Below, piece after piece: positions 7,078 to 15,221 of a DNA stretch of 18,248 bases; positions within the stretch are counted from its first letter, which is position 1, and each line of letters begins with the position of its first letter. Both the position numbers and the translations under genes were made by a program. Source of the DNA: Alistipes sp. UBA928 (GTDB lineage: Bacteria > Bacteroidota > Bacteroidia > Bacteroidales > Rikenellaceae); assembly GCA_002293665.1 (NCBI GenBank), contig DBDQ01000053.1, forward strand, positions 1-18,248. The letters are read 5' to 3'. Below the pieces are notes generated by a model. That model saw only the letters and a list, made by a program, of their open reading frames with translations. It was not told where the DNA came from and made no database searches.

Positions 7078-7764
7078 TCAGACCCCTTTCCCCACTTGGT
7101 CCATTCTCAACTTTCCGTTCTCGGCAAAGCTGTAATTCCCGGAGCGGGAGACGATTATGTGGTCGATGACGACAATGTCGAACAGTGCTGCTGCGGCTGT
7201 CAGCGTCTCAGTGACCCAAATATCCTCGCGGCTCGGCGCCGCCACTCCCGAGGGATGGTTGTGTACCAAAATTAGCGACGGGGCAAGCAGTTCGACGGCC
7301 CGCTTGACTACCAACTTGTGGTCGACCACCGTCCCGGCAACACCCCCCTGGCTCAGCCGCGCGCGATCCAGCACCCTGCCGCCCTGTGTGAGATAGAGCG
7401 CCCAAAACTCCTCGTGGCCCAACTCGGCCAATGGGGCAAAAAGCCTCACCACGTCATCTTTCGAAGTCACCACGCTAACATCCATTGCTTTGCTCTCCGC
7501 AACACGGCGCGCGAACTCTCCCGCAGCGGCTATCTGCGCCGCCCTCACCGTTCCGCACCCCGCGGCCCGGCGAATACGCTGCACACCCGCCGAGGCAAGC
7601 TCCGCCAAACCCCCGGGAAACTCCGCCACGATCCGTTCTGCCAACTCCACCGCCGATAGTGTTTCGGTTCCCTCGCGAAAGATCACGGCCAATAATTCGG
7701 CGTCGGATAGCCTCTCAGGCCCCGCGACGATCAGTCGTTCACGTATCTCTTTGTCGGTTTTCAT
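7078..7764 (-). CDS. radC: RadC family JAB-domain protein
   Basis: The 228-residue product is full length for RadC/YicR. An N-terminal helical, helix-hairpin-helix-like region (LSDAELLAVIFREGT; about residues 15-90) precedes a JAB/MPN domain with the metal-binding signature HxHx10D: H168, H170 and D181 in HNHPSG...RED, with E118/E119 as the likely partner acid. RadC was once tied to DNA repair, but its biochemical role remains unsettled; the fold is that of a metalloprotease/isopeptidase. It is the last gene of the leftward block, 67 bases after rnc, and converges on the glycine-rich gene with a 10-base gap. A weak TGTATTTG upstream could be a promoter, but no strong one is visible. Confidence 0.93.
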   Translation of the reverse strand: MKTDKEIRERLIVAGPERLSDAELLAVIFREGTETLSAVELAERIVAEFPGGLAELASAGVQRIRRAAGCGTVRAAQIAAAGEFARRVAESKAMDVSVVTSKDDVVRLFAPLAELGHEEFWALYLTQGGRVLDRARLSQGGVAGTVVDHKLVVKRAVELLAPSLILVHNHPSGVAAPSREDIWVTETLTAAAALFDIVVIDHIIVSRSGNYSFAENGKLRMDQVGKGV

Positions 7765-7831
7765 GGGTCAGAACTCAAATACAGGCCGATATAGGCACAA
7801 GTCATCGCCCCGCGGCCAAAATGCGCCTCAG

Positions 7832-8605
7832 TCACACCTCCTGCTTAGTCAGCGAGTCGATGTTTTCGAGGAGCCAGTCGCCGGCTTCGTCGGAGAGGAC
7901 TTCCGAGACGGCCTGCGCGGCGTGTTGTTCGGCCTCTTTTTTTGTATCGCCCACCCCGTGACCCACGTCTATGCCGTCGATGATCACCACCGAGCGAAAC
8001 AGCGGCCTCTGCGAGGTGTACTTCGGGTCGTGTCCGGTGGAGAAGTGCACCGACTGGCGGCTCTTTTGGCACCACTCTATCAGGCGGCTTTTCCAGTCGG
8101 TCTCCGAGACAACGAGGCTGTCGATGTCCAGGTGGCGGCGAAACAGGTTGCTGATCACCACACGGTTCGTACGGTCGTATCCCCGATCGAGATACATGGC
8201 ACCGATCATCGCCTCGAGAGCGTCGCCGTTTATGTGTTTCTGCACCGCCGAACCGCCCGTGTGTCGTATGATGTGGCGGTCGAGGCCGAGGGCCTTTGCA
8301 AGTTCGTTGAGAGTGGATCGGCTGACTATCTTCGAGCGCAGGCGCGTTAGGCCCCCCTCGTCATCGTTGGGAAACTCGATAAACAGAAAATCGGAAACCA
8401 CGGCCTCCAAGACCGCGTCGCCTAGAAATTCGAGCCGTTCGTTGTTGAGATGCGTGCCGTTGCCCAAGTCGATCGACGCCGACCGGTGCATGAGCGCCAG
8501 TTTGTATAACTCTATGTTGCGCGCCCTCACACCGAACATCTCCCGAACGAGGCGATAATACTCTTTATCCCGGCCGAACCGGCGCCGCAACAGTTGGATC
8601 ATCAC
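7832..8605 (-). CDS. rnc: Ribonuclease III
   Basis: This double-strand-specific endoribonuclease matures rRNA precursors and processes structured mRNA. The 257-residue protein has the family signature NERLEFLGD (residues 55-63; E59 and D63), the second catalytic motif GDALEAMIGA (D128, E131), and a C-terminal double-stranded RNA-binding domain (about 170-240, ending with KKEAEQHAAQAV). The length is slightly above the E. coli enzyme owing to a basic N-terminal extension, common in Bacteroidetes. The gene starts with ATGATG, and the first ATG overlaps the fabF stop as ATGA (8602-8605), indicating translational coupling. The acpP-fabF-rnc order is conserved in Bacteroidales. Confidence 0.96.
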   Translation of the reverse strand: MMIQLLRRRFGRDKEYYRLVREMFGVRARNIELYKLALMHRSASIDLGNGTHLNNERLEFLGDAVLEAVVSDFLFIEFPNDDEGGLTRLRSKIVSRSTLNELAKALGLDRHIIRHTGGSAVQKHINGDALEAMIGAMYLDRGYDRTNRVVISNLFRRHLDIDSLVVSETDWKSRLIEWCQKSRQSVHFSTGHDPKYTSQRPLFRSVVIIDGIDVGHGVGDTKKEAEQHAAQAVSEVLSDEAGDWLLENIDSLTKQEV

Positions 8606-9849
8606 ATTTTTTTGAAGATGACCGACGAGTTGTGTCCCCCGAAACCGAACGTGTTACTCATCGCATAGCGCACTTCGCGGTGCTGCGCCTTGTTGGGCGT
8701 CAGGTTCAACCGCGGGTCTATGGCGGGATCGACATTGTCGAGGTTGATGGTCGGCGGCACGATCCCTTCGGTGAGGGCCATGATAACGGCCTGTGCCTCG
8801 ACTGCTCCGGCAGCACCCAGCAGGTGGCCGGTCATCGACTTGGTCGACGATATGTTGAGGCGGTAGGCATCATCGCCGAACAGTTTCTGGATCGCCATCA
8901 ACTCTGGCAGGTCGCCTGCCGGGGTCGATGTACCGTGAACGTTGATGTAGTCCACGTCGCCCGTCCCGATTCCGGCGTCCATCATGGCGTGCTTCATTGC
9001 GAGCATCGCGCCTTTGCCTTCGGGGTGGGGGGCGGCGTAGTGGTACGCATCGCCGCTGATGCCTCCGCCGACTATTTCGGCGTATATCCTGGCACCGCGC
9101 GCCTTGGCGTGTTCATACTCTTCGAGAATGATAGCCCCGGCTCCTTCGCCGATCACAAAACCGTCGCGGTCTTTATCGAAAGGACGCGAGGCAGCTTTGG
9201 GATCGTCGTTGCGTGTGGAGAGAGCCTGCATCGAGTTGAATCCGCCCACACCCGCCTCACACACGGCGGCCTCTGAGCCACCGGTGATTATGATGTCGGC
9301 AATGCCGCGGCGAATCCAGTTGAACGAGTCGATCATGGCGTGGTTCGACGAGGCGCATGCCGACACGGTGCAGTAGTTGGGCCCCATGAAACCATACTTC
9401 ATCGAGATGTAGCCCGCGGCTATGTCGGGGATCATCATGGTGATAAAAAATGGACTCAATCGCGGCGTCCCGTCGCCCAGGGCGAGAGTTTTAATCTCCT
9501 CGAAGAGCGATTTAAGCCCTCCGATGCCCGATGCCCATATCACACCAGCCTTTTCAGGATCGACTTTTTCGACCTCCAGTCCCGAGTCCTCGATGGCCTG
9601 TGCGGCCGCCACGAGGGCAAATTGGGTGAACAGGTCGTAGCGGCGAACCTCTTTGCGATCGAAATATGCGGTGCTGTCATAATTTTTGACTTCGCACGCG
9701 AAACGCGTCTTGTATTTTTCGACGTCGAAACGGGTAATGGGTCCCGCTCCGCTGACCCCGTTTTGCAGATTTTTGAAGTACTCTGCCATCGAGTTCCCCA
9801 GCGGATTAAGCGTTCCCAGCCCTGTGACTACAACTCTCCTTTCGGCCAT
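8602..9849 (-). CDS. fabF: 3-oxoacyl-[acyl-carrier-protein] synthase II (KAS II)
   Basis: This condensing enzyme of type II fatty acid synthesis extends acyl-ACP with malonyl-ACP in the cytoplasm. The 415-residue protein has the thiolase fold with nucleophile C165 in TVSACASS, H305 in HGTSTPAGD, K337 in SSTKSMTGH and H342, and the end motif FGFGGHN. Length and motifs are normal for FabF. Its substrate carrier acpP lies just upstream and rnc is coupled downstream. A structured hairpin and T run lie in the 171-base gap before fabF, with a TATTTTTG box after it (9913-9920), so fabF may be made both by read-through from acpP and from its own promoter. Confidence 0.97.
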   Translation of the reverse strand: MAERRVVVTGLGTLNPLGNSMAEYFKNLQNGVSGAGPITRFDVEKYKTRFACEVKNYDSTAYFDRKEVRRYDLFTQFALVAAAQAIEDSGLEVEKVDPEKAGVIWASGIGGLKSLFEEIKTLALGDGTPRLSPFFITMMIPDIAAGYISMKYGFMGPNYCTVSACASSNHAMIDSFNWIRRGIADIIITGGSEAAVCEAGVGGFNSMQALSTRNDDPKAASRPFDKDRDGFVIGEGAGAIILEEYEHAKARGARIYAEIVGGGISGDAYHYAAPHPEGKGAMLAMKHAMMDAGIGTGDVDYINVHGTSTPAGDLPELMAIQKLFGDDAYRLNISSTKSMTGHLLGAAGAVEAQAVIMALTEGIVPPTINLDNVDPAIDPRLNLTPNKAQHREVRYAMSNTFGFGGHNSSVIFKKM

Positions 9850-9912
9850 GTTCTTTATTCTCCCCTGTTTTTTTACGGTTTACTTGTGATCTTTCCTCTC
9901 CCGCACTTCCGT

Positions 9913-9920
9913 CAAAAATA
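9913..9920 (-). promoter_or_regulatory. Possible -7 box for fabF-rnc
   Basis: TATTTTTG on the minus strand fits the Bacteroidetes TAnnTTTG consensus and lies 64 bases before the fabF start, just downstream of the acpP hairpin. A TTTG at 9931-9934 is only 10 bases further upstream, not the expected spacing of about 19-21, so support is weak. Confidence 0.3.
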
Positions 9921-9949
9921 GGAAGGATAGCAAAAAGAGGCCATGCTAT

Positions 9950-10008
9950 AAAAAAGGGGCCCTACGTTACGCAGAGGTTTCCCTCTTTCATAACTCCGGC
10001 CCCCCTTT
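9950..10008 (-). terminator. Structured terminator or attenuator between acpP and fabF
   Basis: Read on the minus strand, AAAGGGGGGCC (10008-9998) pairs with GGCCCCTTT (9961-9953), with two G bulged. Inside, GTTA pairs with TAAC (9994-9991 with 9969-9966), and AGAGG pairs with CCTCT (9986-9982 with 9977-9973) around a GAAA tetraloop. A run of six T follows at the 3' side. It begins 13 bases past the acpP stop. Partial termination here would give more acpP than fabF mRNA. Confidence 0.72.
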
Positions 10009-10020
10009 CAGTCGGCACAC

Positions 10021-10257
10021 TTACTTCTTTTTTTCTTCGATGTATGAGATGGCGTCGCCTACGGTGGCGATCTTTTCGGCATCTTCATCGGGGATCTGAA
10101 TGGAGAATTCTTTTTCGAACTCCATGATCAGTTCGACGGTGTCGAGAGAATCTGCGCCGAGATCATTGGTGAAACTTGCTGTGGGAACGATTTCTGCTGC
10201 GTCGACACAGAGTTTGTTCTTAATGATTTCGACTACTTTCGAAGATACGTCAGACAT
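10021..10257 (-). CDS. acpP: Acyl carrier protein
   Basis: The 78-residue acidic protein carries growing acyl chains on 4'-phosphopantetheine attached to S37 in the invariant motif GADSLDTVEL. The rest follows the four-helix ACP pattern, with EFEKEF-x-IQIPDEDAEKI forming helix 3 and its lead-in. The length is standard. It is the first gene of the acpP-fabF-rnc-radC block, with a consensus promoter about 70 bases upstream and a structured terminator directly downstream, in keeping with the need for far more ACP than enzyme. Confidence 0.97.
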   Translation of the reverse strand: MSDVSSKVVEIIKNKLCVDAAEIVPTASFTNDLGADSLDTVELIMEFEKEFSIQIPDEDAEKIATVGDAISYIEEKKK

Positions 10258-10324
10258 GATTGTTAAGTTTTTTAGTTAAATACTCGTTATGTAAATTTAT
10301 TGTAATTTCGCGGGAAATTTGGGG

Positions 10325-10332
10325 CAAAGATA
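10325..10332 (-). promoter_or_regulatory. -7 box of the acpP promoter
   Basis: TATCTTTG on the minus strand is an exact TAnnTTTG match, 68 bases upstream of the acpP start in a non-coding divergent gap. No TTTG occurs at the ideal -33 distance. The same eight bases occur upstream of the serine hydrolase gene at 13211-13218. Confidence 0.65.
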
Positions 10333-10345
10333 ACGTTTTTTCAAT

Positions 10346-10353
10346 TACTTTTG
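10346..10353 (+). promoter_or_regulatory. -7 box of the purN operon promoter
   Basis: TACTTTTG fits TAnnTTTG, 66 bases before the purN ATG. A TTTG at 10318-10321 lies 24 bases upstream, slightly farther than the usual spacing. It stands back to back with the acpP promoter. The resulting leader would carry a small hairpin at 10375-10394 (CCC/GGG and AGGG/CCCT with one mismatch and a CTTG loop). Confidence 0.5.
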
Positions 10354-10419
10354 GCATGTGGTTGGTTTTTTTTGCCCAAGGGCTTGCCCTCGGGTTCTAA
10401 AACATTGATTTTACGACAG

Positions 10420-10998
10420 ATGATAAAAATAGCGATACTGGCTTCGGGCGCCGGCTCCAATGCCCTTCGAATCATGGAGCACTTTGCGGAGAGCCCGCTT
10501 GCGCGGGTAGTTCTTCTTGGATCGGACAACCCCTCGGCGGGAGCGCTCGATCATGCCCGTCGGATGGGGGTTCCGACCGTGGTGTGGACTCGGGCTGATT
10601 TCGCCGGGGGCTCCGCTCCGCTGGCCGACCTGCGGGCCACAGGGGCCGACTATTTGGTGCTGGCAGGTTTTTTACGCCTCGTGCCTCTTAATGTAATAGA
10701 GGCATACCGCGACCGCATAGTCAACATCCACCCCGCTCTGCTGCCGGCATATGGAGGCAAAGGCATGTATGGCAATAGGGTTCACGAGGCTGTGATCGCA
10801 GCCGGTGAGAGCGAGAGCGGCATCACGATCCACCGCGTGAACGAACGCTACGACGACGGAGCTGTGATCGCACAGTTCCGTTGCCCCGTCCTCCCCGACG
10901 ACACTCCCGCTACCCTCGCCACCCGCATACATACTCTTGAACACCGCCGCTTCCCCGAAACAATCGAAAAAGATATCAAAAACCTGAAAAAAATATGA
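10420..10998 (+). CDS. purN: Phosphoribosylglycinamide formyltransferase (GART, PurN)
   Basis: This enzyme transfers a formyl group from 10-formyl-tetrahydrofolate to glycinamide ribonucleotide, the third step of purine synthesis. The 192-residue protein has the phosphate-binding loop ILASGAGSNA, the catalytic motif NIHPALLPAYGGKGMYG (N103, H104 region) and D145/D146 in YDDGAVIAQ. The start is the ATG at 10420, giving MIKIAILASGAGSN as in homologues; an upstream TTG in frame (10351) overlaps the promoter and is rejected. The stop overlaps the pepE start by ATGA, so purN heads a three-gene operon. Confidence 0.95.
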   Translation: MIKIAILASGAGSNALRIMEHFAESPLARVVLLGSDNPSAGALDHARRMGVPTVVWTRADFAGGSAPLADLRATGADYLVLAGFLRLVPLNVIEAYRDRIVNIHPALLPAYGGKGMYGNRVHEAVIAAGESESGITIHRVNERYDDGAVIAQFRCPVLPDDTPATLATRIHTLEHRRFPETIEKDIKNLKKI

Positions 10999-11705
10999 GA
11001 CTACTTCTGATCAGCAACTCCACAACCCCCGGCCAACCCTATTTACAATGGCCGCTCGAACACATTCGCAAGTTCCTCGGCGGATGCGCCGAATCAGTGG
11101 CCTTCGTGCCCTACGCCGCCGTGACCTTCTCTTACGACGAGTACGAAGCCCGCGTCCAAAAGTGTTTCGATGACCTCGGTATCGAAGTGCGATCCGTGCA
11201 CCGCGTCCACGACCCCGCCCTCGCCATCCGCGAGGCCGAGGCAGTGGTGATCGGCGGAGGAAACACCTTCGCACTGCTTAAAAAGATGCAGGAGCAGGGC
11301 TTGGTTGACGCCGTGCGCATGGCAGTTGCGGAACTCGGCACCCCCTACATCGGTTGGAGCGCCGGGAGCAACGTTGCCTGCCCCACGATCCGCACCACCA
11401 ACGACATGCCTATCGTCGAGCCCGGGTCATTTGCCGCGGCCGGCCTCGTACCGTTCCAGATCAATCCACACTACCTCGACGCACACCCCGACGGCCATGC
11501 CGGCGAGACGCGCGAACAACGCATCAAGGAGTTCGTAGCCGCAAACCCCGACACTTATGTCGCCGGTCTGCGCGAAAGTTGCCTCCTGCGAATCGAAGGT
11601 GAACGGCGCGAACTCGTCGGCTCACACCCCATGCGCATCTTCCGCCACGGCACCACCCCGCAGGAGGTCAATCCCGGCGAAAACATATCCCACCTGTGGG
11701 CGTAG
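10995..11705 (+). CDS. pepE: Dipeptidase E (peptidase family S51)
   Basis: This cytoplasmic Ser peptidase releases N-terminal Asp from Asp-Xaa dipeptides. The 236-residue protein has the class-I glutamine-amidotransferase-like fold, with nucleophile S122 in GWSAGSN, D137 in TTNDMPI and H159 in INPHYLD. Each lies two positions beyond the Salmonella PepE triad (S120, D135, H157). VIGGGNTF is the conserved loop before the nucleophile. It begins inside the purN stop (ATGA) and its last 10 bases overlap the start of the next gene, so the three genes are probably one translation unit. No functional link with purine synthesis is known to me. Confidence 0.94.
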   Translation: MRLLLISNSTTPGQPYLQWPLEHIRKFLGGCAESVAFVPYAAVTFSYDEYEARVQKCFDDLGIEVRSVHRVHDPALAIREAEAVVIGGGNTFALLKKMQEQGLVDAVRMAVAELGTPYIGWSAGSNVACPTIRTTNDMPIVEPGSFAAAGLVPFQINPHYLDAHPDGHAGETREQRIKEFVAANPDTYVAGLRESCLLRIEGERRELVGSHPMRIFRHGTTPQEVNPGENISHLWA

Positions 11706-12061
11706 CGCAAGCAATAGGAGCGGCGGGCGAAAAGGCGGCCGAAGAGTGGCTCGACCGCCAGGGTTTCACCGTCGTAGCGCGCAACTGGCGTAGCGGACGC
11801 TACGAGCTCGACATAGTGGCGCACCGCGGTGACACCATCCACTTCGTGGAGGTGAAGACACGCGACGCCGAATCGTGGGAGAGCCCCGAGGAGTCGCTCA
11901 CCCCCGCCAAACAGCGCGCCTTCCGCTACGCTGTTCAGGCATGGCTCGCCTCGAATCCCACGCCTCTCGAGCCGCAGCTCGACCTGATCGCGATCGACAC
12001 CACGCCCGGCGGCATACTCGACCTGCGCTACATTCCCGAAGCTGTTATATCCCGCTGGTAA
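11696..12061 (+). CDS. YraN-family (UPF0102) nuclease-like protein
   Basis: The 121-residue product belongs to UPF0102/YraN, a small family with an endonuclease-like alpha/beta fold related to Holliday-junction resolvases; its cellular role is not established. The motifs are GEKAAEEWL (E12), the conserved N-W-R-x(2)-R-Y-ELDIVA (E37, D39), and FVEVKTR with E52 and K54 as in the PD-(D/E)xK pattern. The start is GTG at 11696, which places the conserved G-x(2)-GE motif near the N-terminus as in homologues; there is no ATG before it in this frame inside a plausible distance. It overlaps pepE by 10 bases and is followed within a few bases by a hairpin. Confidence 0.88.
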   Translation: MGVAQAIGAAGEKAAEEWLDRQGFTVVARNWRSGRYELDIVAHRGDTIHFVEVKTRDAESWESPEESLTPAKQRAFRYAVQAWLASNPTPLEPQLDLIAIDTTPGGILDLRYIPEAVISRW

Positions 12062-12064
12062 GCC

Positions 12065-12096
12065 AAAAATCCCGAGGGCCTTTGACCCCCGGGATT
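12065..12096. terminator. Hairpin terminator between convergent genes
   Basis: AATCCCG (12068-12074) pairs with CGGGATT (12090-12096) and GGG (12076-12078) with CCC (12086-12088), with one A/C mismatch and the loop CCTTTGA. On the minus strand the stem is followed by a T5 run (12069-12065), so it best serves the serine hydrolase gene; it may also stop the purN operon from the other side. Confidence 0.7.
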
Positions 12097-12134
12097 CAAT
12101 TCTGCGTAGCCGAACACGCCGCGGCCGTTGCCGC

Positions 12135-13187
12135 CTATTTCAGGCCGGGAAGCAGATGTTTCCACACAAGGGCGATCTCGCCCGGCATGTCATTGGTGTT
12201 CGAAGTGATCGCAATCACGGCGTCACGGTCTGGAATCACGAATATGAACTGACCTCTCGCACCGTCGGCGCGGTAAACTCCCGGCTGGGTGCAGCGCCAC
12301 ATCTGGAATCCGTAGCCCTGCGACCACTCGTCATCCGGAGCGCGATCCTCCTCATGGCCCGCCGGGCCCGACTCTATCCACGACTTCGACGCCTGGGCCA
12401 CCCATCCCTCGGGCAGCACCCTCGTGCCGTTCCACATTCCGTCCTGAAGGAACAACTGGCCGAATTTCGCCATGTCCTCGGTCTTAATGTAGAGGCCCCA
12501 TCCGCCGGTTATGATGCCGTCGGGGCTTTCGTCCCAGCGGTATCCCTCGATCGCGAGCGGAGCGAACAGGCGGCTTTGGAGATAGTCTGTAACTTTTTGT
12601 CCCGACACCTTCTGCACTATGGCTGAAAGCATGAACGTTGCCATCGAGTTATAGCGGAACGTTGCTCCGGGGGTATCGTCGACCGGGGCAGCCATGAAAG
12701 CGCCGATCCAGTCCTGCGATCCGCGCCGCGAAGGCTCTCTCTCCTGTCCGGTCGACATGGTGAGCAGATTTCGGATCGTCATCACGCCGAGATTGGGCGA
12801 TTGCTCCTCGGAGACCCTCTCCGGAAAAAACGACACCACCTTGTCGTCGAGCGAGATGAGACCCTCGGCTAAGGCGAAACCTACGGCAGTAGCGGTAAAG
12901 CTCTTACTGACCGAGTTCATCACGTGTGGCGTTCCGGGGGCACCCTCACCCCACCACTGTTCGGCCACGACCTGGCCGTGCTGCAACACCATCACGCTGT
13001 GAACTTCGATGGAGTCGGCTGCTGCGGCTGCGGCAAAAGAGGCGAGAGCCGCGGGATCGAACGCGGCGGCTGGGTTTTCGGCACGCACGAGGCGTCCGTC
13101 GGCAGTTGTGTTCTGAGGAGCCGTGCCACACGAAACCGCAAAGAGCGCAGTGGCCAGCGAAAGGCAAAGTAGTCGTTTCATAATCAT
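12135..13187 (-). CDS. Serine beta-lactamase-like lipoprotein (PF00144)
   Basis: The 350-residue product has a lipoprotein signal (LATALFAVSC, lipid-modified Cys20 from the first Met) and a beta-lactamase/class C penicillin-binding-like domain: the nucleophile motif S92-V-S-K95, Y179-N180 in FRYNS, and a late DGARGQ replacing the KTG box. This is typical of serine hydrolases such as esterases or D-aminopeptidases in this superfamily, so resistance to beta-lactams should not be assumed. It probably acts in the periplasm, tethered to a membrane. ATG codons at 13187 and 13181 are both possible; the second gives the more usual MKRLL start. It has its own promoter (13211-13218) and ends at a shared terminator. 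Confidence 0.88.
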   Translation of the reverse strand: MIMKRLLCLSLATALFAVSCGTAPQNTTADGRLVRAENPAAAFDPAALASFAAAAAADSIEVHSVMVLQHGQVVAEQWWGEGAPGTPHVMNSVSKSFTATAVGFALAEGLISLDDKVVSFFPERVSEEQSPNLGVMTIRNLLTMSTGQEREPSRRGSQDWIGAFMAAPVDDTPGATFRYNSMATFMLSAIVQKVSGQKVTDYLQSRLFAPLAIEGYRWDESPDGIITGGWGLYIKTEDMAKFGQLFLQDGMWNGTRVLPEGWVAQASKSWIESGPAGHEEDRAPDDEWSQGYGFQMWRCTQPGVYRADGARGQFIFVIPDRDAVIAITSNTNDMPGEIALVWKHLLPGLK

Positions 13188-13210
13188 AGTAACTATTATT
13201 TGGTATACTC

Positions 13211-13218
13211 CAAAGATA
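13211..13218 (-). promoter_or_regulatory. -7 box of the serine hydrolase promoter
   Basis: TATCTTTG on the minus strand is an exact TAnnTTTG match, in the 54-base gap between the dxs stop and the hydrolase start and 24 bases before the first ATG. No clear TTTG is found at the -33 position. Confidence 0.6.
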
Positions 13219-13241
13219 CGAAATTTTTTTGGAAGGCGGCT

Positions 13242-15113
13242 CTACCGTCGCATGATCGCGTCAAAAATCCCGTTGGCGTCGAATCCGCACTCGCGGTAGA
13301 GGTCGGCAGGGGTGCCGTGGGAGATGAACCGGTCGGGTACACCGAGGTGTTCCACACTCCCGGGATAGCCGTGGGCGGCAAAAAACTCCGACACCGCGCT
13401 GCCCACTCCACCGGTCACGACGCCATCCTCCACGGTTATAACGCGCGCGAAACTGCGCCCCACCTCGTGCAGCATATCCTCATCGAGCGGCTTGGCAAAG
13501 CGAAGATCGTAATGGGCAACCTCAACACCCTGCGCGGCGGCACGCTCGACGGCCTCGGCGGCGAAATTGCCCACAGGCCCGAAACTCAGCACCGCGACAT
13601 CTTTCCCCTCTTTTAATTTTCGTCCGCGTCCAATTTCCATCTCCGAGAACTTCTGTCCCCGCCATTGCCTCCTGCCCGGAGTGGAACCCCGCGGATAGCG
13701 AATCACGAAGGGCACCCCGGCACGCGAGGCCGTATACATGAGCGAACGCATCTCCTCCTCATCCATCGGCGAAGAGATCACCACTCCCGGCACTGGCAGC
13801 AGTGCGGCTATGTCGAAAACTCCCTGATGCGTTGTGCCGTCCTCGCCCACGAGTCCCCCGCGGTCGATGCAAAGCACCACCCCGAGGCGCTCTATCGCCA
13901 CGTCGTGTATGACATTGTCGTAGGCGCGCTGCAAGAACGACGAGTAGACCGTGCAAAACGGCACCATGCCCGCCGCGGCCAATCCGGCGGCGAAAGTGAC
14001 GGCATGCCCCTCGGCAATCCCCACGTCGAAAGCGCGTGAGGGCATCTCCTCCATCATCAGGTTGAGCGACGAACCGGTCGGCATGGCGGGGGTGATTCCC
14101 ACTATGCGTTCGTCGGCACGAGCCAACTCCACTAAGGTCTCGCCGAACACATCCTGCCAGCGCGCATCGCCGTTGCTTTTGGCACGCTGTCCCGTCTTGG
14201 GATCGAACGGGCCGGGGGCGTGCCACGTGGGCTGGTCGAGTTCGGCCGGGGTGTAGCCCTTGCCCTTCATGGTGACGGTATGCAGCAGCTTGGGGCCGCC
14301 TATGCGCTTCAGATCGCGCATCACCTTCACGAGTCCCACCACGTCGTGGCCGTCGACGGGGCCGAAATAGCGGAAACCTAAACTCTCGAACAGGTTGCTC
14401 TGTTGCAGCAACCCGTGTTTGAGCGCGTTGGAGGTCTTTTTAAGGGCGTTGTGGATGGACGATCCGGGCGGGAACATGTTCCACACCTTCATTTTGAACC
14501 GGTTGTACCGTTCGCTGGTGGTGATCCCCACCAGATAGTCGGCCAGCCCGCCGGTATTTTTGTCGATCGAGATTTTGTTGTCGTTGAGGATCACCAACAG
14601 GTCGCTCTTGGTGACGCCGGCGTTGTTGAGTCCCTCGAAGGCGAGGCCGCCGGTCATCGCACCGTCGCCTATCACCGCCACGACGTGTTCGCTGCGCCCG
14701 GCAAGACGGTTGGCGGTCGAGAAACCGAGCGCGGCCGAGATCGAGTTCGACGAGTGGCCGCCTATGAACGGATCGTATGGGCTCTCTTCCGGACGCGGGA
14801 AACCCGCTATTCCTCCCGTCTTGCGCAGCGTCGAGAAAGCGTCTCTGCGGCCGGTAATTATTTTGTGGGCGTAGGCTTGGTGACCCACGTCCCACACTAT
14901 CTTGTCGTCGGGCGTGTCGAAAACGTAATGAAGTGCGACGGATAGTTCGATGGCCCCCAGCGACGAGGCCAAATGGCCCGGCGCACGGGCCACGCTCTCG
15001 ATGATGAAACGCCTCACCTCGCCGCAGTAGACGGGAAGCTGGTCGAGACTCAGTCGTTTGAGGTCGGCCGGAGAATCTATCCTGTAAAGGTATTTGTAGT
15101 CGAGCTTCTCCAT
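13242..15113 (-). CDS. dxs: 1-deoxy-D-xylulose-5-phosphate synthase
   Basis: This thiamine-diphosphate enzyme condenses pyruvate and glyceraldehyde 3-phosphate, the first step of the MEP isoprenoid pathway. The 623-residue protein has the transketolase layout: GHQAY (H78), the cofactor motif GDG-x(n)-NDN (149-179), the catalytic E368 in VGIAEGHAV, DRGGLVGEDG-x-THQG in the pyrimidine-binding domain, and a C-terminal transketolase domain. The ATG at 15113 (MEKLDYKYL) is chosen because a frame extension to 15149 would cross the likely promoter at 15126-15133 and adds residues not seen in the family. The mRNA leader would then be only about 8-10 bases. No partner MEP gene is in the window. Confidence 0.95.
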   Translation of the reverse strand: MEKLDYKYLYRIDSPADLKRLSLDQLPVYCGEVRRFIIESVARAPGHLASSLGAIELSVALHYVFDTPDDKIVWDVGHQAYAHKIITGRRDAFSTLRKTGGIAGFPRPEESPYDPFIGGHSSNSISAALGFSTANRLAGRSEHVVAVIGDGAMTGGLAFEGLNNAGVTKSDLLVILNDNKISIDKNTGGLADYLVGITTSERYNRFKMKVWNMFPPGSSIHNALKKTSNALKHGLLQQSNLFESLGFRYFGPVDGHDVVGLVKVMRDLKRIGGPKLLHTVTMKGKGYTPAELDQPTWHAPGPFDPKTGQRAKSNGDARWQDVFGETLVELARADERIVGITPAMPTGSSLNLMMEEMPSRAFDVGIAEGHAVTFAAGLAAAGMVPFCTVYSSFLQRAYDNVIHDVAIERLGVVLCIDRGGLVGEDGTTHQGVFDIAALLPVPGVVISSPMDEEEMRSLMYTASRAGVPFVIRYPRGSTPGRRQWRGQKFSEMEIGRGRKLKEGKDVAVLSFGPVGNFAAEAVERAAAQGVEVAHYDLRFAKPLDEDMLHEVGRSFARVITVEDGVVTGGVGSAVSEFFAAHGYPGSVEHLGVPDRFISHGTPADLYRECGFDANGIFDAIMRR

Positions 15114-15125
15114 TTTTTGATGACA

Positions 15126-15133
15126 CAAAGGTA
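15126..15133 (-). promoter_or_regulatory. -7 box of the dxs promoter
   Basis: TACCTTTG on the minus strand fits TAnnTTTG, 12 bases before the dxs ATG. A TTTG lies 13 bases upstream of it, closer than usual. A TATTTTCG (15209-15216, + strand) is a one-mismatch candidate for the divergent regulator operon but sits only 5 bases before its ATG. Confidence 0.5.
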
Positions 15134-15221
15134 ACGATTTTCTCAACAAAAAGGAGGCCAGCTTTTACCTTCGGCCGCCACGGCCAGAATTAATTCAGAT
15201 TTTATCGCTATTTTCGCACCA

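Noticed and set aside
7490..8350. Long plus-strand open frame (286 codons) over radC and rnc
   Set aside because: It spans two well-supported minus-strand genes and their gap, with no recognisable motif; a shadow frame.
15114..15149. Twelve-residue N-terminal extension of dxs
   Set aside because: It would place the start upstream of the likely -7 box at 15126-15133 and adds residues not typical of the family.
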